NCBI GenBank assembly: GCA_003010405.1
Contig: PJLO01000011.1
Location: forward strand, 53,399 to 117,398
From: Acidobacteriota bacterium
GTDB taxonomy: Bacteria > Acidobacteriota > Terriglobia > Terriglobales > Acidobacteriaceae
DNA: 64,000 nt
Reading direction: 5' to 3'
Positions 33,636-43,308 of this stretch are shown piece after piece. The notes under the pieces were generated by a model. The model searched no databases. It worked only from the letters and a program-made list of their open reading frames with translations, and was not told the DNA's origin. Both the position numbers and the translations under genes were made by a program. Positions within the stretch are counted from its first letter, which is position 1. Each line of letters starts with the position of its first letter.

Positions 33636-35153
33636 CTAGGAATCAGCTTCCGCTTCCGCTTCCAATGCCGTTCCCAGAACCATTGCCCATTCCCATTCAG
33701 GCGAGGCATCAAGAATGGCAGGAACACTCTCGGGCGGAACAGTTGCAACTCCCGGTTCCGGACTTTTCATCCGAAGGCCGATCACAACCGCAGCGGCAAG
33801 TGCAAACCCTGCGCCAACGGTCAGCGAAGCTGCATTACCGGCACCCGAGAATCTGTCAAAAATCAGCGCAACAGAGGCCGCTCCCAGAGTCTGTCCCGAT
33901 AAACGCGCGGTGCCTAACATGCCGCTCGCCGCGCCGCTCCGCTGTTTCGGAGCAGAGGAGATAATATCCCGATTATTTGGGGCTTGAAAGAATCCAAAGC
34001 CGACGCCGCACAGAGCCATTCTCCACACGATGGACATGGTGTGCGCGTGCGCCGGTAGCATCACCATCGACAAGAGGCCGGCGCTCATTGCGACCACCCC
34101 CATACCTGCCAAAATGGCAGTCGAACGGCGTTCAGCCAGATAGCCGGCGATGGGCGCTGCAATCATGACCCCCAACGGCCACGGTGAGATGAGCAGCCCG
34201 CACTCAACCTGCGTGCGACCTAAAGCATTTTGCAAATAGAAAGGCAAGGAGACTAAAGCCAGCGCCTGCGCGGCAAAGCAACTGATCGAGGCTATTAACG
34301 ATAAGCCAAAAACCGGTCGCCGTAACAGATCCACCGGAAGTAACGGAGCAGGTTGAGACAGCTGGCGCCGCACCAGAACATAGCCAACAAAGATCGCCAA
34401 CGCGACCCCGATAGCCCCCTTCGCAGCCGTTCCTCCGTGTCCGAAAGCGCTCACGCTGCTCAGCAGAATGCCGAACGTCATCGCACTTAGGAGTGCGCTC
34501 TTATAGTCAAATGGACGTCCTGAGCCGATTGGATTGGGCAAAGCATACGTCGTGATTATGAAAGCTAAAATTCCCACAGGAACATTCACGGCGAACAACC
34601 ACGGCCAGGATGCAACTGACAGGATTCCTGCAGCAATCGTCGGTCCCAAAACGGCTGACGTCGCAACGATCATTGCATTGATACCCACTCCACGCCCGAG
34701 CATCTTGGCGGGGAAGATGTTGCGTATCAGTGCCAGATTTACGCTTATGAGCGCAGAGGAGCCTAAGCCTTGCATGAAACGGGCGAACGTCAACGAAATT
34801 AACGAATGAGAAAGAGCACAAAAAAGAGAGCCCAGCGTCAGAGTTATTATTCCGGCCCGGTATACTCTCCGATATCCAATAATGTCCCCCAGCGAGGAAA
34901 ATGGCAGCACTGTCATCACAATTGCAAGCTGGTAGGCATTAACGATCCAAATGGATGAAGCCGGAGTAGTACCCATTTCACGGGCGATTGTCGGAAGCGC
35001 AACGTTGGCGACCGTCCCGTCTATAACCGCAACGCCAACTGTGAGGGCAATGCTCAGCATGGCCCAGTACCTACGGGGTACCGGGAGGCCGTCTAAGCAA
35101 TCAGCAGCGGCAGGACTCGCCGTTGAGCTGATAACTTCACTCTCACTACTCAT
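33636..35153 (-). CDS. MFS transporter, DHA2 (14-helix) drug-exporter type
   Basis: A 505-aa membrane protein with about 14 helices. Landmarks are VIDGTVANVALPTIA in helix 1, LGDIIGYRRVYRAG (the MFS loop 2-3 motif), FARFMQGLGSSAL and the drug-antiporter motif C-like ATSAVLGPTIAAGIL in helix 5. These fit EmrB/QacA-type proton-driven exporters. The ATG follows GGAGG. No periplasmic adaptor or outer-membrane factor is adjacent. The upstream Lrp-type regulator on the same strand is a candidate regulator. The C-terminal tail is acidic (EAEAEADS). The substrate is unknown. Confidence 0.88.
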   Translation of the reverse strand: MSSESEVISSTASPAAADCLDGLPVPRRYWAMLSIALTVGVAVIDGTVANVALPTIAREMGTTPASSIWIVNAYQLAIVMTVLPFSSLGDIIGYRRVYRAGIITLTLGSLFCALSHSLISLTFARFMQGLGSSALISVNLALIRNIFPAKMLGRGVGINAMIVATSAVLGPTIAAGILSVASWPWLFAVNVPVGILAFIITTYALPNPIGSGRPFDYKSALLSAMTFGILLSSVSAFGHGGTAAKGAIGVALAIFVGYVLVRRQLSQPAPLLPVDLLRRPVFGLSLIASISCFAAQALALVSLPFYLQNALGRTQVECGLLISPWPLGVMIAAPIAGYLAERRSTAILAGMGVVAMSAGLLSMVMLPAHAHTMSIVWRMALCGVGFGFFQAPNNRDIISSAPKQRSGAASGMLGTARLSGQTLGAASVALIFDRFSGAGNAASLTVGAGFALAAAVVIGLRMKSPEPGVATVPPESVPAILDASPEWEWAMVLGTALEAEAEADS

Positions 35154-35479
35154 TTTTTACCAACCTCCAAATTCCTCTTCCTGAATCCTACAGGTTACTA
35201 TAAAGGCAATGTTTCTGAAATAGAGAACGCCTGACTTATTGGGCATTTCCAGTTGGGACCAGGAACAATTTACCCAAAGAGCAATCGCGTTTGCGGTGTA
35301 AGTGGGACGGAGAGTTGGAATCGAAATGAACGAGACCAAGGGGGCGGGCGAAAGGGTTGAAATGTAGTCGCGAGAACGGCCGGATCTCCTTACTAGACAG
35401 TGAGTTCGGCCGCACAACACTGCAGGTCAAATCCGGTTGGATCGCCTCGACTTCTGCTGTGAGTTCGCGGCACAATCGG
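35154..35479. other. 326-nt intergenic region between lrp-like gene and MFS gene
   Basis: I see no convincing gene, hairpin with a T tract or repeat here. Open frames on the minus strand are rich in Ser, Arg and Cys and look non-coding. The MFS promoter should lie here; TATAGT near 35194-35203 is the only weak candidate. Confidence 0.4.
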
Positions 35480-35962
35480 CTATTGGCCCGGTCGCAATGC
35501 AATAGCTGTTGTGAATTTCGTCTGTTCCAGCGCGATTGATGAAAGCGTTTCACCCACGCTGGCGATATTAGTGAGGCGCTCCCGGACAAAATCCTTGAAC
35601 ATATCCACGTCAGCCAGCCGCAGATGGAGCAGATAGTCATAATTTCCGGTTACAAGATAGCACTCAACGACCTCTGGCATATCTTTTATTGCTTGTTCGA
35701 AAGTCTCAATTGCGTTGCGGGTGGAACTTCGCAATCGCACGTTCACAAAAACATTGAGTCCCACTCCAAGGGCTTTGGGATTGAGCACGGCCACGTAGCC
35801 CTCGATTACACCTAGCTCCTCCAAACGTTTGACTCGCCGTGCGCAAGGTGTCGGTGAGAGACCAACCCGTTCCGCGAGGTCAAGAGTCGATATTCGGCCT
35901 TCGTGCTGAAGGACATCCAGTATCTTGCAATCAATCTCATCCAAATGTTCTTTGGGTATCAT
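35480..35962 (-). CDS. Lrp/AsnC-family transcriptional regulator
   Basis: A 160-aa regulator. The helix-turn-helix is at about 8-60 (LDEIDCKILDVLQHEGRISTLDLAERVGLSPTPCARRVKRLEE). The RAM/effector domain follows (YVAVLNPKALGVGLNVFVNVRL, VVECYLVTGNYDYLLHLRL). The conserved GNYDYLL turn is intact, so it probably binds an amino acid or related ligand as an octamer or dimer. The ATG at 35962 is used; a TTG six codons upstream is possible. It precedes the MFS exporter on the same strand across a 326-nt gap. Confidence 0.92.
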   Translation of the reverse strand: MIPKEHLDEIDCKILDVLQHEGRISTLDLAERVGLSPTPCARRVKRLEELGVIEGYVAVLNPKALGVGLNVFVNVRLRSSTRNAIETFEQAIKDMPEVVECYLVTGNYDYLLHLRLADVDMFKDFVRERLTNIASVGETLSSIALEQTKFTTAIALRPGQ

Positions 35963-36110
35963 CACTACAATGTATCTCAATTGCGAATGATATCTCTATT
36001 AATATGCTTACATATGGAGCATTTCACAGGGGCAGCAACCGGCGATGGACCTCATTATTCAAAATCCGGGGAAAATTCCAAGACCATCTTCTGGCTCAGC
36101 ATAATACTGC

Positions 36111-37226
36111 CTAGCTGCCAGCGTTTGTCATCACCGTCTCGGGCACATCGTCGCCGAACTCCCGGCCTGGTTCCTCATTGCGCATTACTCGCAGGACTCC
36201 CTCAGCAAGTGCCCGCAATTCGTTTCCTCCGGGATAAACCTTGATCGGAGCAATCCACTTCACAGCCTCGCAAACCGCGCAGGTTAGCCGTCGGCTGTGA
36301 GACATTTCACCGGTGATGACAATCGCGTCCACTCTTCCCTGGAGCGCGCAGGACATGGCTCCAATCTCTTTTGCGATCTGGTAGACCATGGAACGAAAGA
36401 CCAGTCCAGCGTACTGGTCTCCCTGCTCGATGCGCTGCTCAACTTCGCGCAGATCGCCAGTACCAAGGTAGGAGACAAGCCCGCCTTCGCGCGTGAGCAT
36501 GTTTTCAATCTGTTTCTGCGTGTAGCGCCCGGAAAAGCACAGACGAACAAGCTCCATAGCGGGAACCGAACCTGATCGCTCTGTAGAAAATGCGCCATCC
36601 TCTCTTGAATTCGTCGAATCGATCATGCGCCCTAGGGCATGTGCACTGATGGTGTGTCCGCTTCCCAGGTGTGCCACAACCAATCGCAGATTCTCATAAG
36701 ACTCGCCTGCTTCAAGCGCAAATCGTCGCGCAACAGCTTTGCAATTCAACGCGAGCGAAAAGCACGTCCGTTCGAGTTGCGCGCATCCGGAGAACCGCGC
36801 CACTTTGGCCCACTCATCAACCGAAATAGGATCGACGATATACGCGGGAACCCCCATGCGCGAAGCAATAGCGTGAGCGAGGAAAGCGCCTAGATTCGCC
36901 ACATGTTCCCCGCGCTCCGCCCGACGCAGTTCTTCCAGCATCTCTTCATTCACACGGTAGGTGCCACCCGGAACTGGGTGAAGCAACCCGCCCCGGCCTG
37001 CAACGGCAGCAATTCGATCGAGTTTCAATCCGCAGGACTCCAACTCGATTTCAATACACAGCAGCCGCAATTGAAACTGCGAGATAACTTCGGGTCCGCA
37101 GGCTTTGAGCGCCGCCTTGCCGTGTTGCAGATCGCGAATCAGTACCGGCTCTGCATCGCAAAAAAGGCCAACCCTGGTGCATGCCGAACCGGGATCAATG
37201 GCAAGTAAGTTGGGTACTCCACTCAT
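36111..37226 (-). CDS. buk: Butyrate kinase
   Basis: A 371-aa protein of the acetokinase (ASKHA) family. Landmarks are LLAIDPGSACTRVGLF at the N-terminus, AVAGRGGLLHPVPGGTYRVN near 80, AHLGSGHTISAHALGRMID near 205 and IVITGEMSHS near 300, all characteristic of butyrate kinase. It converts butyryl phosphate and ADP to butyrate and ATP, or the reverse. The usual partner phosphotransbutyrylase is not in the window. A GAGGCGC stretch precedes the ATG. Branched-chain acyl phosphates are possible alternative substrates. Confidence 0.88.
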   Translation of the reverse strand: MSGVPNLLAIDPGSACTRVGLFCDAEPVLIRDLQHGKAALKACGPEVISQFQLRLLCIEIELESCGLKLDRIAAVAGRGGLLHPVPGGTYRVNEEMLEELRRAERGEHVANLGAFLAHAIASRMGVPAYIVDPISVDEWAKVARFSGCAQLERTCFSLALNCKAVARRFALEAGESYENLRLVVAHLGSGHTISAHALGRMIDSTNSREDGAFSTERSGSVPAMELVRLCFSGRYTQKQIENMLTREGGLVSYLGTGDLREVEQRIEQGDQYAGLVFRSMVYQIAKEIGAMSCALQGRVDAIVITGEMSHSRRLTCAVCEAVKWIAPIKVYPGGNELRALAEGVLRVMRNEEPGREFGDDVPETVMTNAGS

Positions 37227-37563
37227 GGTTGCGCCTCATAAATATTCGAGAGCCAAGGCCATAACTTTATCATCAGAGCTTTTCAGGCGAGACAAGATGA
37301 GCGCCGGAACGCAACGGAAATAACCACAAAGGGAATGCGCTCCAAATGGGGCTTCTGGCTTGTACTGGCACGATTGCAGGGAGATGAATGATCCGATCCA
37401 GCGGCTAAAGAGAATAATGTTGGAGAGATTTCTCGGCGCTTCGTCCATAACATTAGGCCACCTCGGCTTTTCTAAGCACAACGGCCTTCTAATGCAGAGA
37501 TCGGCAAAACGCACGCGTTACTTTACTTTCCCCGTTACCCGGTCTGTTTAATAAGGAAGCAGA
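37227..37563. other. 337-nt intergenic region
   Basis: This lies between butyrate kinase and the end of phoU, both on the minus strand. I find no gene, strong hairpin or repeat in it. It should contain the butyrate kinase promoter, but I cannot point to a convincing one. Confidence 0.4.
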
Positions 37564-38265
37564 TCACCGGCTGCGGGGCGCATCCGGATCGAATTCCTCG
37601 CTAAGGCGCATCGCGTTATGACGTACGTCGGCGCCGCTTACCCAGAAGATCACGTCTTCGGCAATATTGGTAGCGTGGTCGGCAATCCTCTCCAAGTAGC
37701 GCGTAATAAGCAGAACATCCAGGTAGGGGCGGACATTCTCAGAATTGTCCTTCATCTTCGTAACAAGGTTTACGAACGCCTCATCCTTCATCCGATCCAC
37801 AATTGAATCCATCTGGAGAACAGCGTGTGCAACATCGGCATTACCGGACAGGAAGGATTCAAGCGCGCGCCGCACCATGGTGGAGACCGCAGTAGTCATT
37901 CGAGCGATATCGACCGGAACGTCTACCTCCGGTTCCTGTATGAGATCAAGCGAACGCTGCGCGATATTGACGCCGAGATCGCCGACACGCTCCAAGTCTG
38001 AGTTGATTTTGAGGACGGCAAGAACGAATCTCAAATCTGTTGCCATTGGCTGCTGCATGGCCAGCAGGTCCACTGCCAGTTCATCAATATGCCGCTCGCT
38101 GTCATTGATCATCTTCTCCCGCTCGAAGACCTGTTGAGCCAATTGCCCGTCACGCTTGCGATAACATTCCGACGCCAGTTCAATAGCAGCTTCGGCCATT
38201 CCACCCATTTCGAGCAAACGTTCTTTCAGTACATCTAGTCCTTGTTGAAAACGGCTGCGCATCAT
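37564..38265 (-). CDS. phoU: Phosphate signalling protein PhoU
   Basis: A 233-aa protein with the two three-helix PhoU repeats (about 15-105 and 120-210). E/DxxxD metal-binding stretches are seen in [16 protein letters not shown] and [17 protein letters not shown]. PhoU links the Pst transporter to PhoR and holds the Pho response off when phosphate is plentiful. Its ATG overlaps the pstB stop by 4 nt, so the two are translated together. It is the last gene of the pstCAB-phoU set. Confidence 0.95.
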   Translation of the reverse strand: MMRSRFQQGLDVLKERLLEMGGMAEAAIELASECYRKRDGQLAQQVFEREKMINDSERHIDELAVDLLAMQQPMATDLRFVLAVLKINSDLERVGDLGVNIAQRSLDLIQEPEVDVPVDIARMTTAVSTMVRRALESFLSGNADVAHAVLQMDSIVDRMKDEAFVNLVTKMKDNSENVRPYLDVLLITRYLERIADHATNIAEDVIFWVSGADVRHNAMRLSEEFDPDAPRSR

Positions 38266-39023
38266 CCAAACCTGCCCGTAATGTAATCTTCCGTACGCTT
38301 ATCGGAAGGGGTAGTAAATATTTTTTCCGTCTTGTCGTACTCAATGAGTCTGCCCAGCAGGAAGAAGCCGGTCGTGTCAGCAACTCGCGCTGCCTGCTGC
38401 ATGTTATGCGTCACTATTACGACCGTGTATTGAGTCTTCAGTTGGAAGATCAGTTCCTCGATCTTTCCAGTAGAAATGGGATCGAGAGCGCTGGCTGGCT
38501 CGTCCATCAAAAGCAACTCAGGCTGCACGGCCAGCGCACGCGCAATACAAAGCCTCTGCTGCTGTCCGCCGGAAAGCGAAGAACCGGACTTTTTCCTCAG
38601 CACATCTTTCACTTCGTCCCAAAGCGCGGCGCTACGCAGCGCATCCTCCACGATCTGATCTAGCTCGGGGCGTTTATTGTATCCATTAAGTCTGAGTCCG
38701 GCGGCAACGTTGTCGTAAATCGACATTGTCGGAAACGGATTGGGTTTCTGAAAGACCATGCCAATGCGGCGGCGCACATCGACCGCATCTGTGTTCGTGC
38801 CGTAAACGTCAATGTCGCCGACCTGCACGGAACCTTTTACGCGTGCATCGGGAACGGTTTCATGCAATCGGTTCAGACAACGAACAAACGTGGACTTACC
38901 GCAGCCAGACGGACCGATCACAGCCGTCACCGCGTTTGGAGCGACTTTTATATTTATTTCATTGAGAACCTGCGCCTTTCCAAACCAGGCGTTCAGGTCC
39001 TTTACTTCGATTCCAACACCCAT
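38262..39023 (-). CDS. pstB: Phosphate ABC transporter ATP-binding protein PstB
   Basis: A 253-aa ABC ATPase, the standard length. Walker A is [12 protein letters not shown] near residue 35, the Q loop [12 protein letters not shown], the signature [15 protein letters not shown] and Walker [13 protein letters not shown]. The early [13 protein letters not shown] segment is typical of PstB. It powers high-affinity phosphate uptake through PstA and PstC. It starts 21 nt after pstA and overlaps phoU by 4 nt. Confidence 0.97.
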   Translation of the reverse strand: MGVGIEVKDLNAWFGKAQVLNEINIKVAPNAVTAVIGPSGCGKSTFVRCLNRLHETVPDARVKGSVQVGDIDVYGTNTDAVDVRRRIGMVFQKPNPFPTMSIYDNVAAGLRLNGYNKRPELDQIVEDALRSAALWDEVKDVLRKKSGSSLSGGQQQRLCIARALAVQPELLLMDEPASALDPISTGKIEELIFQLKTQYTVVIVTHNMQQAARVADTTGFFLLGRLIEYDKTEKIFTTPSDKRTEDYITGRFG

Positions 39024-39044
39024 GGGATGAAGGCTCCTTGCAAA

Positions 39045-39908
39045 CTAGGCGTTGTGTTCCATGGTTCCGCGGCTGGTAACAACGCGCACGGCGGAAACCG
39101 CAACAACGATTAAGACGATCAGGATTAAAGCCCCCGCCCAAGCCTGGCGATGCCATTCGTCGAATGGCGATACAGCATACGCAAAGATCTGTATCGGCAG
39201 GGCTGCCGTCGGTTGGTTAGGGTTAAGGTTCCAGAATTGATTTCCGAATGCAGTAAATAGCAGCGGTGCAGTTTCTCCCGCAACGCGCGCGAAAGCGAGC
39301 ATGGCTCCTGTAATTACGCCTTTGTATGCAGTGCGCAAAGTAACCTGCAACGTTGTCCGCCACTGCGGAATGCCCAGTCCAAGCGCAGCTTCGCGAATCG
39401 TATTTGGCACCATCAGAAGCATTTCTTCAGTGGTGCGGGCGATGGTGGGAATCATCATGATGCCCAACGCGACGCCTCCCGAGAGAGCCGAGAAATGCTG
39501 CTGCCGCAAGACCACCAGCGCATACACGGCGATACCGACAACAATCGAGGGAACGCCATTCAAAACATCTGCCGTAAAACGAACGAGATTAACAAAGCGC
39601 CCGCGGCCAAACTCCGCCATGTAGATACCAGCGCCAATTCCGAGCGGCAAACCGATGATTGAACCTATGCCGAGAATCATTACTGACCCGACGATGGCAT
39701 TTGCCATGCCGCCCCCCGTTTCACCCACAGGACGCGGTGTATTCGTAATGAACTCCCAGTTCAAGGAACCTATTCCCTTGTACACGAGGTAGCCGAAAAT
39801 GGCCGCCAGCGGAGCCAGGACCACGATTGCCGCGAGCGCAGAAAGAACGACGAAACAGAAGTTGACAAAGCGACGCCACAAGCTGAGCGGACGAGAGATA
39901 CTAGGCAT
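39045..39908 (-). CDS. pstA: Phosphate ABC transporter permease PstA
   Basis: About 287 aa with six membrane helices and the ABC permease loop (TVRTA-type: REAALGLGIPQWRTTLQVTLRTAYKG reads as the EAA motif). The GVPSIVVGIAVYALVV segment is a PstA hallmark. With PstC it forms the phosphate channel in the inner membrane. The ATG at 39908 follows GAGGAG and lies 8 nt inside the 3' end of pstC, indicating coupled translation. Confidence 0.95.
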   Translation of the reverse strand: MPSISRPLSLWRRFVNFCFVVLSALAAIVVLAPLAAIFGYLVYKGIGSLNWEFITNTPRPVGETGGGMANAIVGSVMILGIGSIIGLPLGIGAGIYMAEFGRGRFVNLVRFTADVLNGVPSIVVGIAVYALVVLRQQHFSALSGGVALGIMMIPTIARTTEEMLLMVPNTIREAALGLGIPQWRTTLQVTLRTAYKGVITGAMLAFARVAGETAPLLFTAFGNQFWNLNPNQPTAALPIQIFAYAVSPFDEWHRQAWAGALILIVLIVVAVSAVRVVTSRGTMEHNA

Positions 39909-40962
39909 TGCTCCTCGCAGAGTTTCCGCGCGTGATGGACCAGACGAGCAGACGTGCACAGATATTGACGATCACCGTCACAATCAGCAGAACCAGGCCA
40001 ATCTCCACTAGAGCGCTTAAATACAGATCGTCGGTAGCTTCGGAAAATTCATTGGCGATCACCGACGCCATCGTATAGCCGGGCGCAAAGAGCGACTTGG
40101 CTATCTCCGGACGATTACCAATGAGCATCGTCACGGCCATGGTCTCGCCGATGGCGCGCCCGAGACCCAGAATAATGCCGCCCAGAATGCCGACGCGCGC
40201 GTTTCGCAACACAGCCATTCGCACCATCTCCCAGCGCGTTGCGCCGAGAGCAAGCACGGCTTCTCGCTGGCTGCGCGGGACGGCCACCAGCACCTCGCGT
40301 GTAATGGAGGCGACGATGGGAATGATCATGATAGCCAGAATGATTCCGGCAGCCAGCATTCCGACGCCGTAGGCCGGCCCTTCAAAAAATCCTGTCCATC
40401 CTAAATACTTACTCAGCCAGGGCTGCACGTATTCCCGCAGAATGGGTGCCAGAACAAAGATTCCCCAAAGACCGTAGATAACCGAGGGGATCGCCGCCAG
40501 CAGTTCCACCGTGAAGGACACGATGCTTCGTAGAAATCGCGGGCACAGCTCGGTCACAAAGATCGCAACACCCACGGCCAGCGGAACAGCCAGCACCAAC
40601 CCCGCGAGAGAAGAAACCAGCGTCCCGTAGATGAACGGCATTGCGCCGAAATCGCCCGCGACGGGATCCCAGTTACTTCCGGTAAAGAAACTGAAGCCAA
40701 ACTTTGCAATCGAAAGCTTCGAGCGCGAGGTTAGTTCATAAAAGAACAAAACCATTACCGCAACAATCGATAATGAGCAAAGCAGCAACGAGTTTCGAAA
40801 TACCACATCCAGATATTTGCTAACCTTGCTTCCACGCAGTTTCACGCGAGGAACAGCCAATGCCTTGACCAGAGTTGGACTCATCTTACTGGAGGGCACA
40901 GCGTACATAGACGGCGGAAAGCGCAGTAGTTGACGAGACTCGGGATTTGGACTGCTACCCAT
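39901..40962 (-). CDS. pstC: Phosphate ABC transporter permease PstC
   Basis: About 353 aa with an N-terminal cytoplasmic stretch and six or seven membrane helices. LAAIPSVIYGLWGIFVLAP and the EAA loop REAVLALGATRWEMVRMAVL identify PstC. The start is uncertain: ATG 40962 lies very close to the predicted promoter, and ATGs at 40908 and 40884 would give a more usual length. It heads the pstCAB-phoU transcript, with a Pho-box-like array directly upstream. It is separated from pstS by three porin genes, an unusual arrangement. Confidence 0.94.
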   Translation of the reverse strand: MGSSPNPESRQLLRFPPSMYAVPSSKMSPTLVKALAVPRVKLRGSKVSKYLDVVFRNSLLLCSLSIVAVMVLFFYELTSRSKLSIAKFGFSFFTGSNWDPVAGDFGAMPFIYGTLVSSLAGLVLAVPLAVGVAIFVTELCPRFLRSIVSFTVELLAAIPSVIYGLWGIFVLAPILREYVQPWLSKYLGWTGFFEGPAYGVGMLAAGIILAIMIIPIVASITREVLVAVPRSQREAVLALGATRWEMVRMAVLRNARVGILGGIILGLGRAIGETMAVTMLIGNRPEIAKSLFAPGYTMASVIANEFSEATDDLYLSALVEIGLVLLIVTVIVNICARLLVWSITRGNSARSNA

Positions 40963-40984
40963 GGCCTGACACTACCAAAACTTT

Positions 40985-41033
40985 GTTAACAGAAAATGAA
41001 AGCGGAAGGCAGAGTAAATGAATTTAATGTGAA
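40985..41033 (-). promoter_or_regulatory. Pho-box-like direct-repeat array upstream of pstC
   Basis: On the minus strand, half-sites TTCAC (41033-41029), TTCAT (41022-41018), TTCAT (41000-40996) and TTAAC (40989-40985) sit at 11-, 22- and 11-nt intervals, so they occupy four of five consecutive 11-nt registers. PhoB-type regulators bind 11-nt repeats in the same orientation as the gene. A poor -10 (TAGTGT) follows 10 nt downstream. Confidence 0.6.
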
Positions 41034-41075
41034 TTCGAGTCCAGCAGCTCTATTAGTTGCGTGGTATTGCACACA

Positions 41076-41108
41076 AAAAGAACCAGCGCGATTTTCGATT
41101 CGCGCCGG
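41076..41108 (-). terminator. Rho-independent terminator after the coiled-coil porin
   Basis: On the minus strand: CCGGCGCGA, 8-nt loop, TCGCGCTGG, then TTCTTTTT, 40 nt after the porin stop codon. It separates the porins from the pstC promoter. Confidence 0.85.
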
Positions 41109-41148
41109 CTAAAAGTGTTCTTTTCAGATTTGAAGAACTCGGTGCCGC

Positions 41149-42999
41149 TTACGGCAAAATGTAACGCATAGCAAGGAACGCGGTCTTCATATTGCCGTGC
41201 GGGGCAAGTCCATTAACAGACCACGTACCACGGAAGACGTAGTCGAACTCTGCACCGACACGCAGAATGCCAATCGGTCCCTTGTAGAAATCGTAATAGC
41301 CGTAAACCTTGGCGTTCCAAATGTTTCGGTTGTGGCCAGTGCAGGTAGGATTGACGCCAGCGGCAACTGCCATTGCCGAGGTTTCGTAGTAGCACCCGGT
41401 GTTGACCGCCGATGTTGAGGTCGTTGTAACCCCGGTAACTGTCGGTGCGCCATAGCCCGCGATGTTGCCTTTGGCGTCCTGGTAAGTTGTTCTGCCGTAG
41501 TACTCGTCGCCAAAGACTGCGCTGAGCTCCACCTTCGGAACCGGGTGGGTCTCAAGACCAGCTATGATACTGAAGCTCTCAATCATCTGCATTTGTTGAT
41601 CCGTGGAGCGAACCACGAAGTCGTATTGGCCGGCATCCTGGTAACGGCTGATTCCCTTGCCGTAAAGGCCTTGTAAGATCAAATCGACCTTCTTCGACTT
41701 GAGTGGAATAATTGCGCCAGCGCCGATACCTCCCCCAAAGCCGAGATTGTTCCAGCCAGGAGTAGTAGGAGTGGATACGACGCGGTCGCGGTAAATCCGG
41801 CTCAAGCCTTTAACCTCGTAATGCCCCCATCTAGGATGGTCATAAGCGAGCTTGACGATCGTATCCGGAACAAGGTTAGTGGAGTACAACGGCGAGTAGG
41901 TACAGTTCAACACAGGGGGCGTAGTCGTGGAGAGCGCACAGGAAGTCACGGCGCTGTTTCCCAGCAAACCAGTGCCAGGCGAAGCCAGGCCTGCCACTGC
42001 CGGTGTAGCACCGGAATTCAAATAAGCCGGATTAGCCAGTCCTACAGCGAAACTGAAGTTTCTATTGATAGCTTTCGACACGCGGAATTCAGCGAAGCGT
42101 GCCATATCGTAGCCAATTGAGTATTGGACTTCAATTGTGTTCGGATGCCAGACATTGCCGTTTCCAGTGTCCGTCCCCTTACGATTCAAGGTAATCAGGT
42201 TCCACATCTGACCACCAGTAATCGTCCATCCATTGGTGAATTTTGCACGGCCCCACGCCTGGCGAATACGCGCGCTGTAACCTGTCGTCTGGTTCAAATT
42301 GGCCGTCGCACCTGCTCCGAAGAAATCCATTTCGTAGTATGCGGTCATCGCGATCTTATTCATATCTGTATCTGCGCGCAGCCCGATGCGGGAGTCTCGC
42401 GCTGTTTGACCGTACTCGGTTAGTTTGGTGTTGGCCTGACCGGCCAGCGGAATGTTCCCGAACGGGGTCGCTTGATCGGAGAGCATCGCATGAGATCGGA
42501 AATAGCTGGCCATTTCCATGTAGCCGGTTGGAGCAATGCGGAGACCCTTGTAGTGGATCGCGGGCGAATGCTCCAGTTCGCCGACTTCCTTCATAGCTTT
42601 CTGAGCGGTCGCCGTGGTGGTGGTTAGTGCGTTCCTCACATCCGAAAGATCAGATTGAACTTTCTGCGCCTGTAAATTGCTGCTTACTTCCACCGCTGCA
42701 ACCTTGACATCTGCCTGACGCGCTGTTTGCTGAGCTTCGATAAGCTGCTGCTGAGTTAGTCGCATTTCCTGCTGAGTTTGCAGCAATTGTTGTTGCAATT
42801 GCTGTGTCACGGCCTGTTGCTGCTGAATCATATTTGTCAATTCGCGGAGCTTCTCAGCCAGTTCGTCCTGCTTCGCAGGCTTGTCAACCCGGTGTCGGGT
42901 GCTCTTTTTGCCAGCGGAAGGTCCACTTGATGGCGCCTGAGCAGCCAGGCACATACCTGAGAGCGCAATTAGTGGAACTAATTTTCTTAACGTCCTCAT
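41149..42999 (-). CDS. Outer-membrane porin with N-terminal coiled coil (DcaP-like)
   Basis: A 616-aa protein. Signal peptide MRTLRKLVPLIALSGMCLAAQA; a Gln-rich coiled coil at about 45-125 (QQQQAVTQQLQQQLLQTQQE); then a large beta-barrel domain starting near GLRIAPTGYMEMASYF. Strand-like repeats follow (DSRIGLRADTDMNKIAMTAY; KVELSAVFGDEYYGR) and the C-terminus is MKTAFLAMRYILP. The plan resembles trimeric DcaP-type porins, in which the coiled coil sits in the periplasm. ATG at 42999 with GGAG upstream. It lies within the pst block, suggesting a role in solute or phosphate entry, but the substrate is unknown. Confidence 0.78.
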   Translation of the reverse strand: MRTLRKLVPLIALSGMCLAAQAPSSGPSAGKKSTRHRVDKPAKQDELAEKLRELTNMIQQQQAVTQQLQQQLLQTQQEMRLTQQQLIEAQQTARQADVKVAAVEVSSNLQAQKVQSDLSDVRNALTTTTATAQKAMKEVGELEHSPAIHYKGLRIAPTGYMEMASYFRSHAMLSDQATPFGNIPLAGQANTKLTEYGQTARDSRIGLRADTDMNKIAMTAYYEMDFFGAGATANLNQTTGYSARIRQAWGRAKFTNGWTITGGQMWNLITLNRKGTDTGNGNVWHPNTIEVQYSIGYDMARFAEFRVSKAINRNFSFAVGLANPAYLNSGATPAVAGLASPGTGLLGNSAVTSCALSTTTPPVLNCTYSPLYSTNLVPDTIVKLAYDHPRWGHYEVKGLSRIYRDRVVSTPTTPGWNNLGFGGGIGAGAIIPLKSKKVDLILQGLYGKGISRYQDAGQYDFVVRSTDQQMQMIESFSIIAGLETHPVPKVELSAVFGDEYYGRTTYQDAKGNIAGYGAPTVTGVTTTSTSAVNTGCYYETSAMAVAAGVNPTCTGHNRNIWNAKVYGYYDFYKGPIGILRVGAEFDYVFRGTWSVNGLAPHGNMKTAFLAMRYILP

Positions 43000-43230
43000 A
43001 GTTTCAATACTCCAAAAGCCCAGTTTTGACGCAGAGTTTTCCCAATGCACCGAAACAGCAGGTGCGCAAAAGATTAGGCAAATCAAAAAAATCCGGGTTG
43101 AACCCCAAAATGCAGAGCTAGCTCGTCCCCACGGTTGGCTGATTATAGAGTATGCAATCTCAGAGAGGAAGCAGAAATTCAGATTTTTTCAGCAAAATTA
43201 CAATTTCTTGTGACTGGATTACTTGCAAAA

Positions 43231-43269
43231 AATACAAAACCGGTGAAGCCAGATTCGGTTCCACCGGTT
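43231..43269 (-). terminator. Rho-independent terminator after porin copy 1
   Basis: On the minus strand: AACCGGTG with a partly paired extension, short loop, CACCGGTT, then TTTTGTATTTTTT. It is homologous to the terminator after porin copy 2, marking the end of the duplicated unit. Confidence 0.85.
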
Positions 43270-43308
43270 CTAAAATCTGCGGAGTCGATACGCAGCTTGA
43301 AACACCAA

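Noticed and set aside
42660..42850. CAA/CAG-rich repetitive DNA in the coiled-coil porin as a possible repeat array
   Set aside because: It encodes the Gln-rich coiled coil in frame and has no fixed repeat unit or spacer, so it is neither CRISPR nor a satellite.
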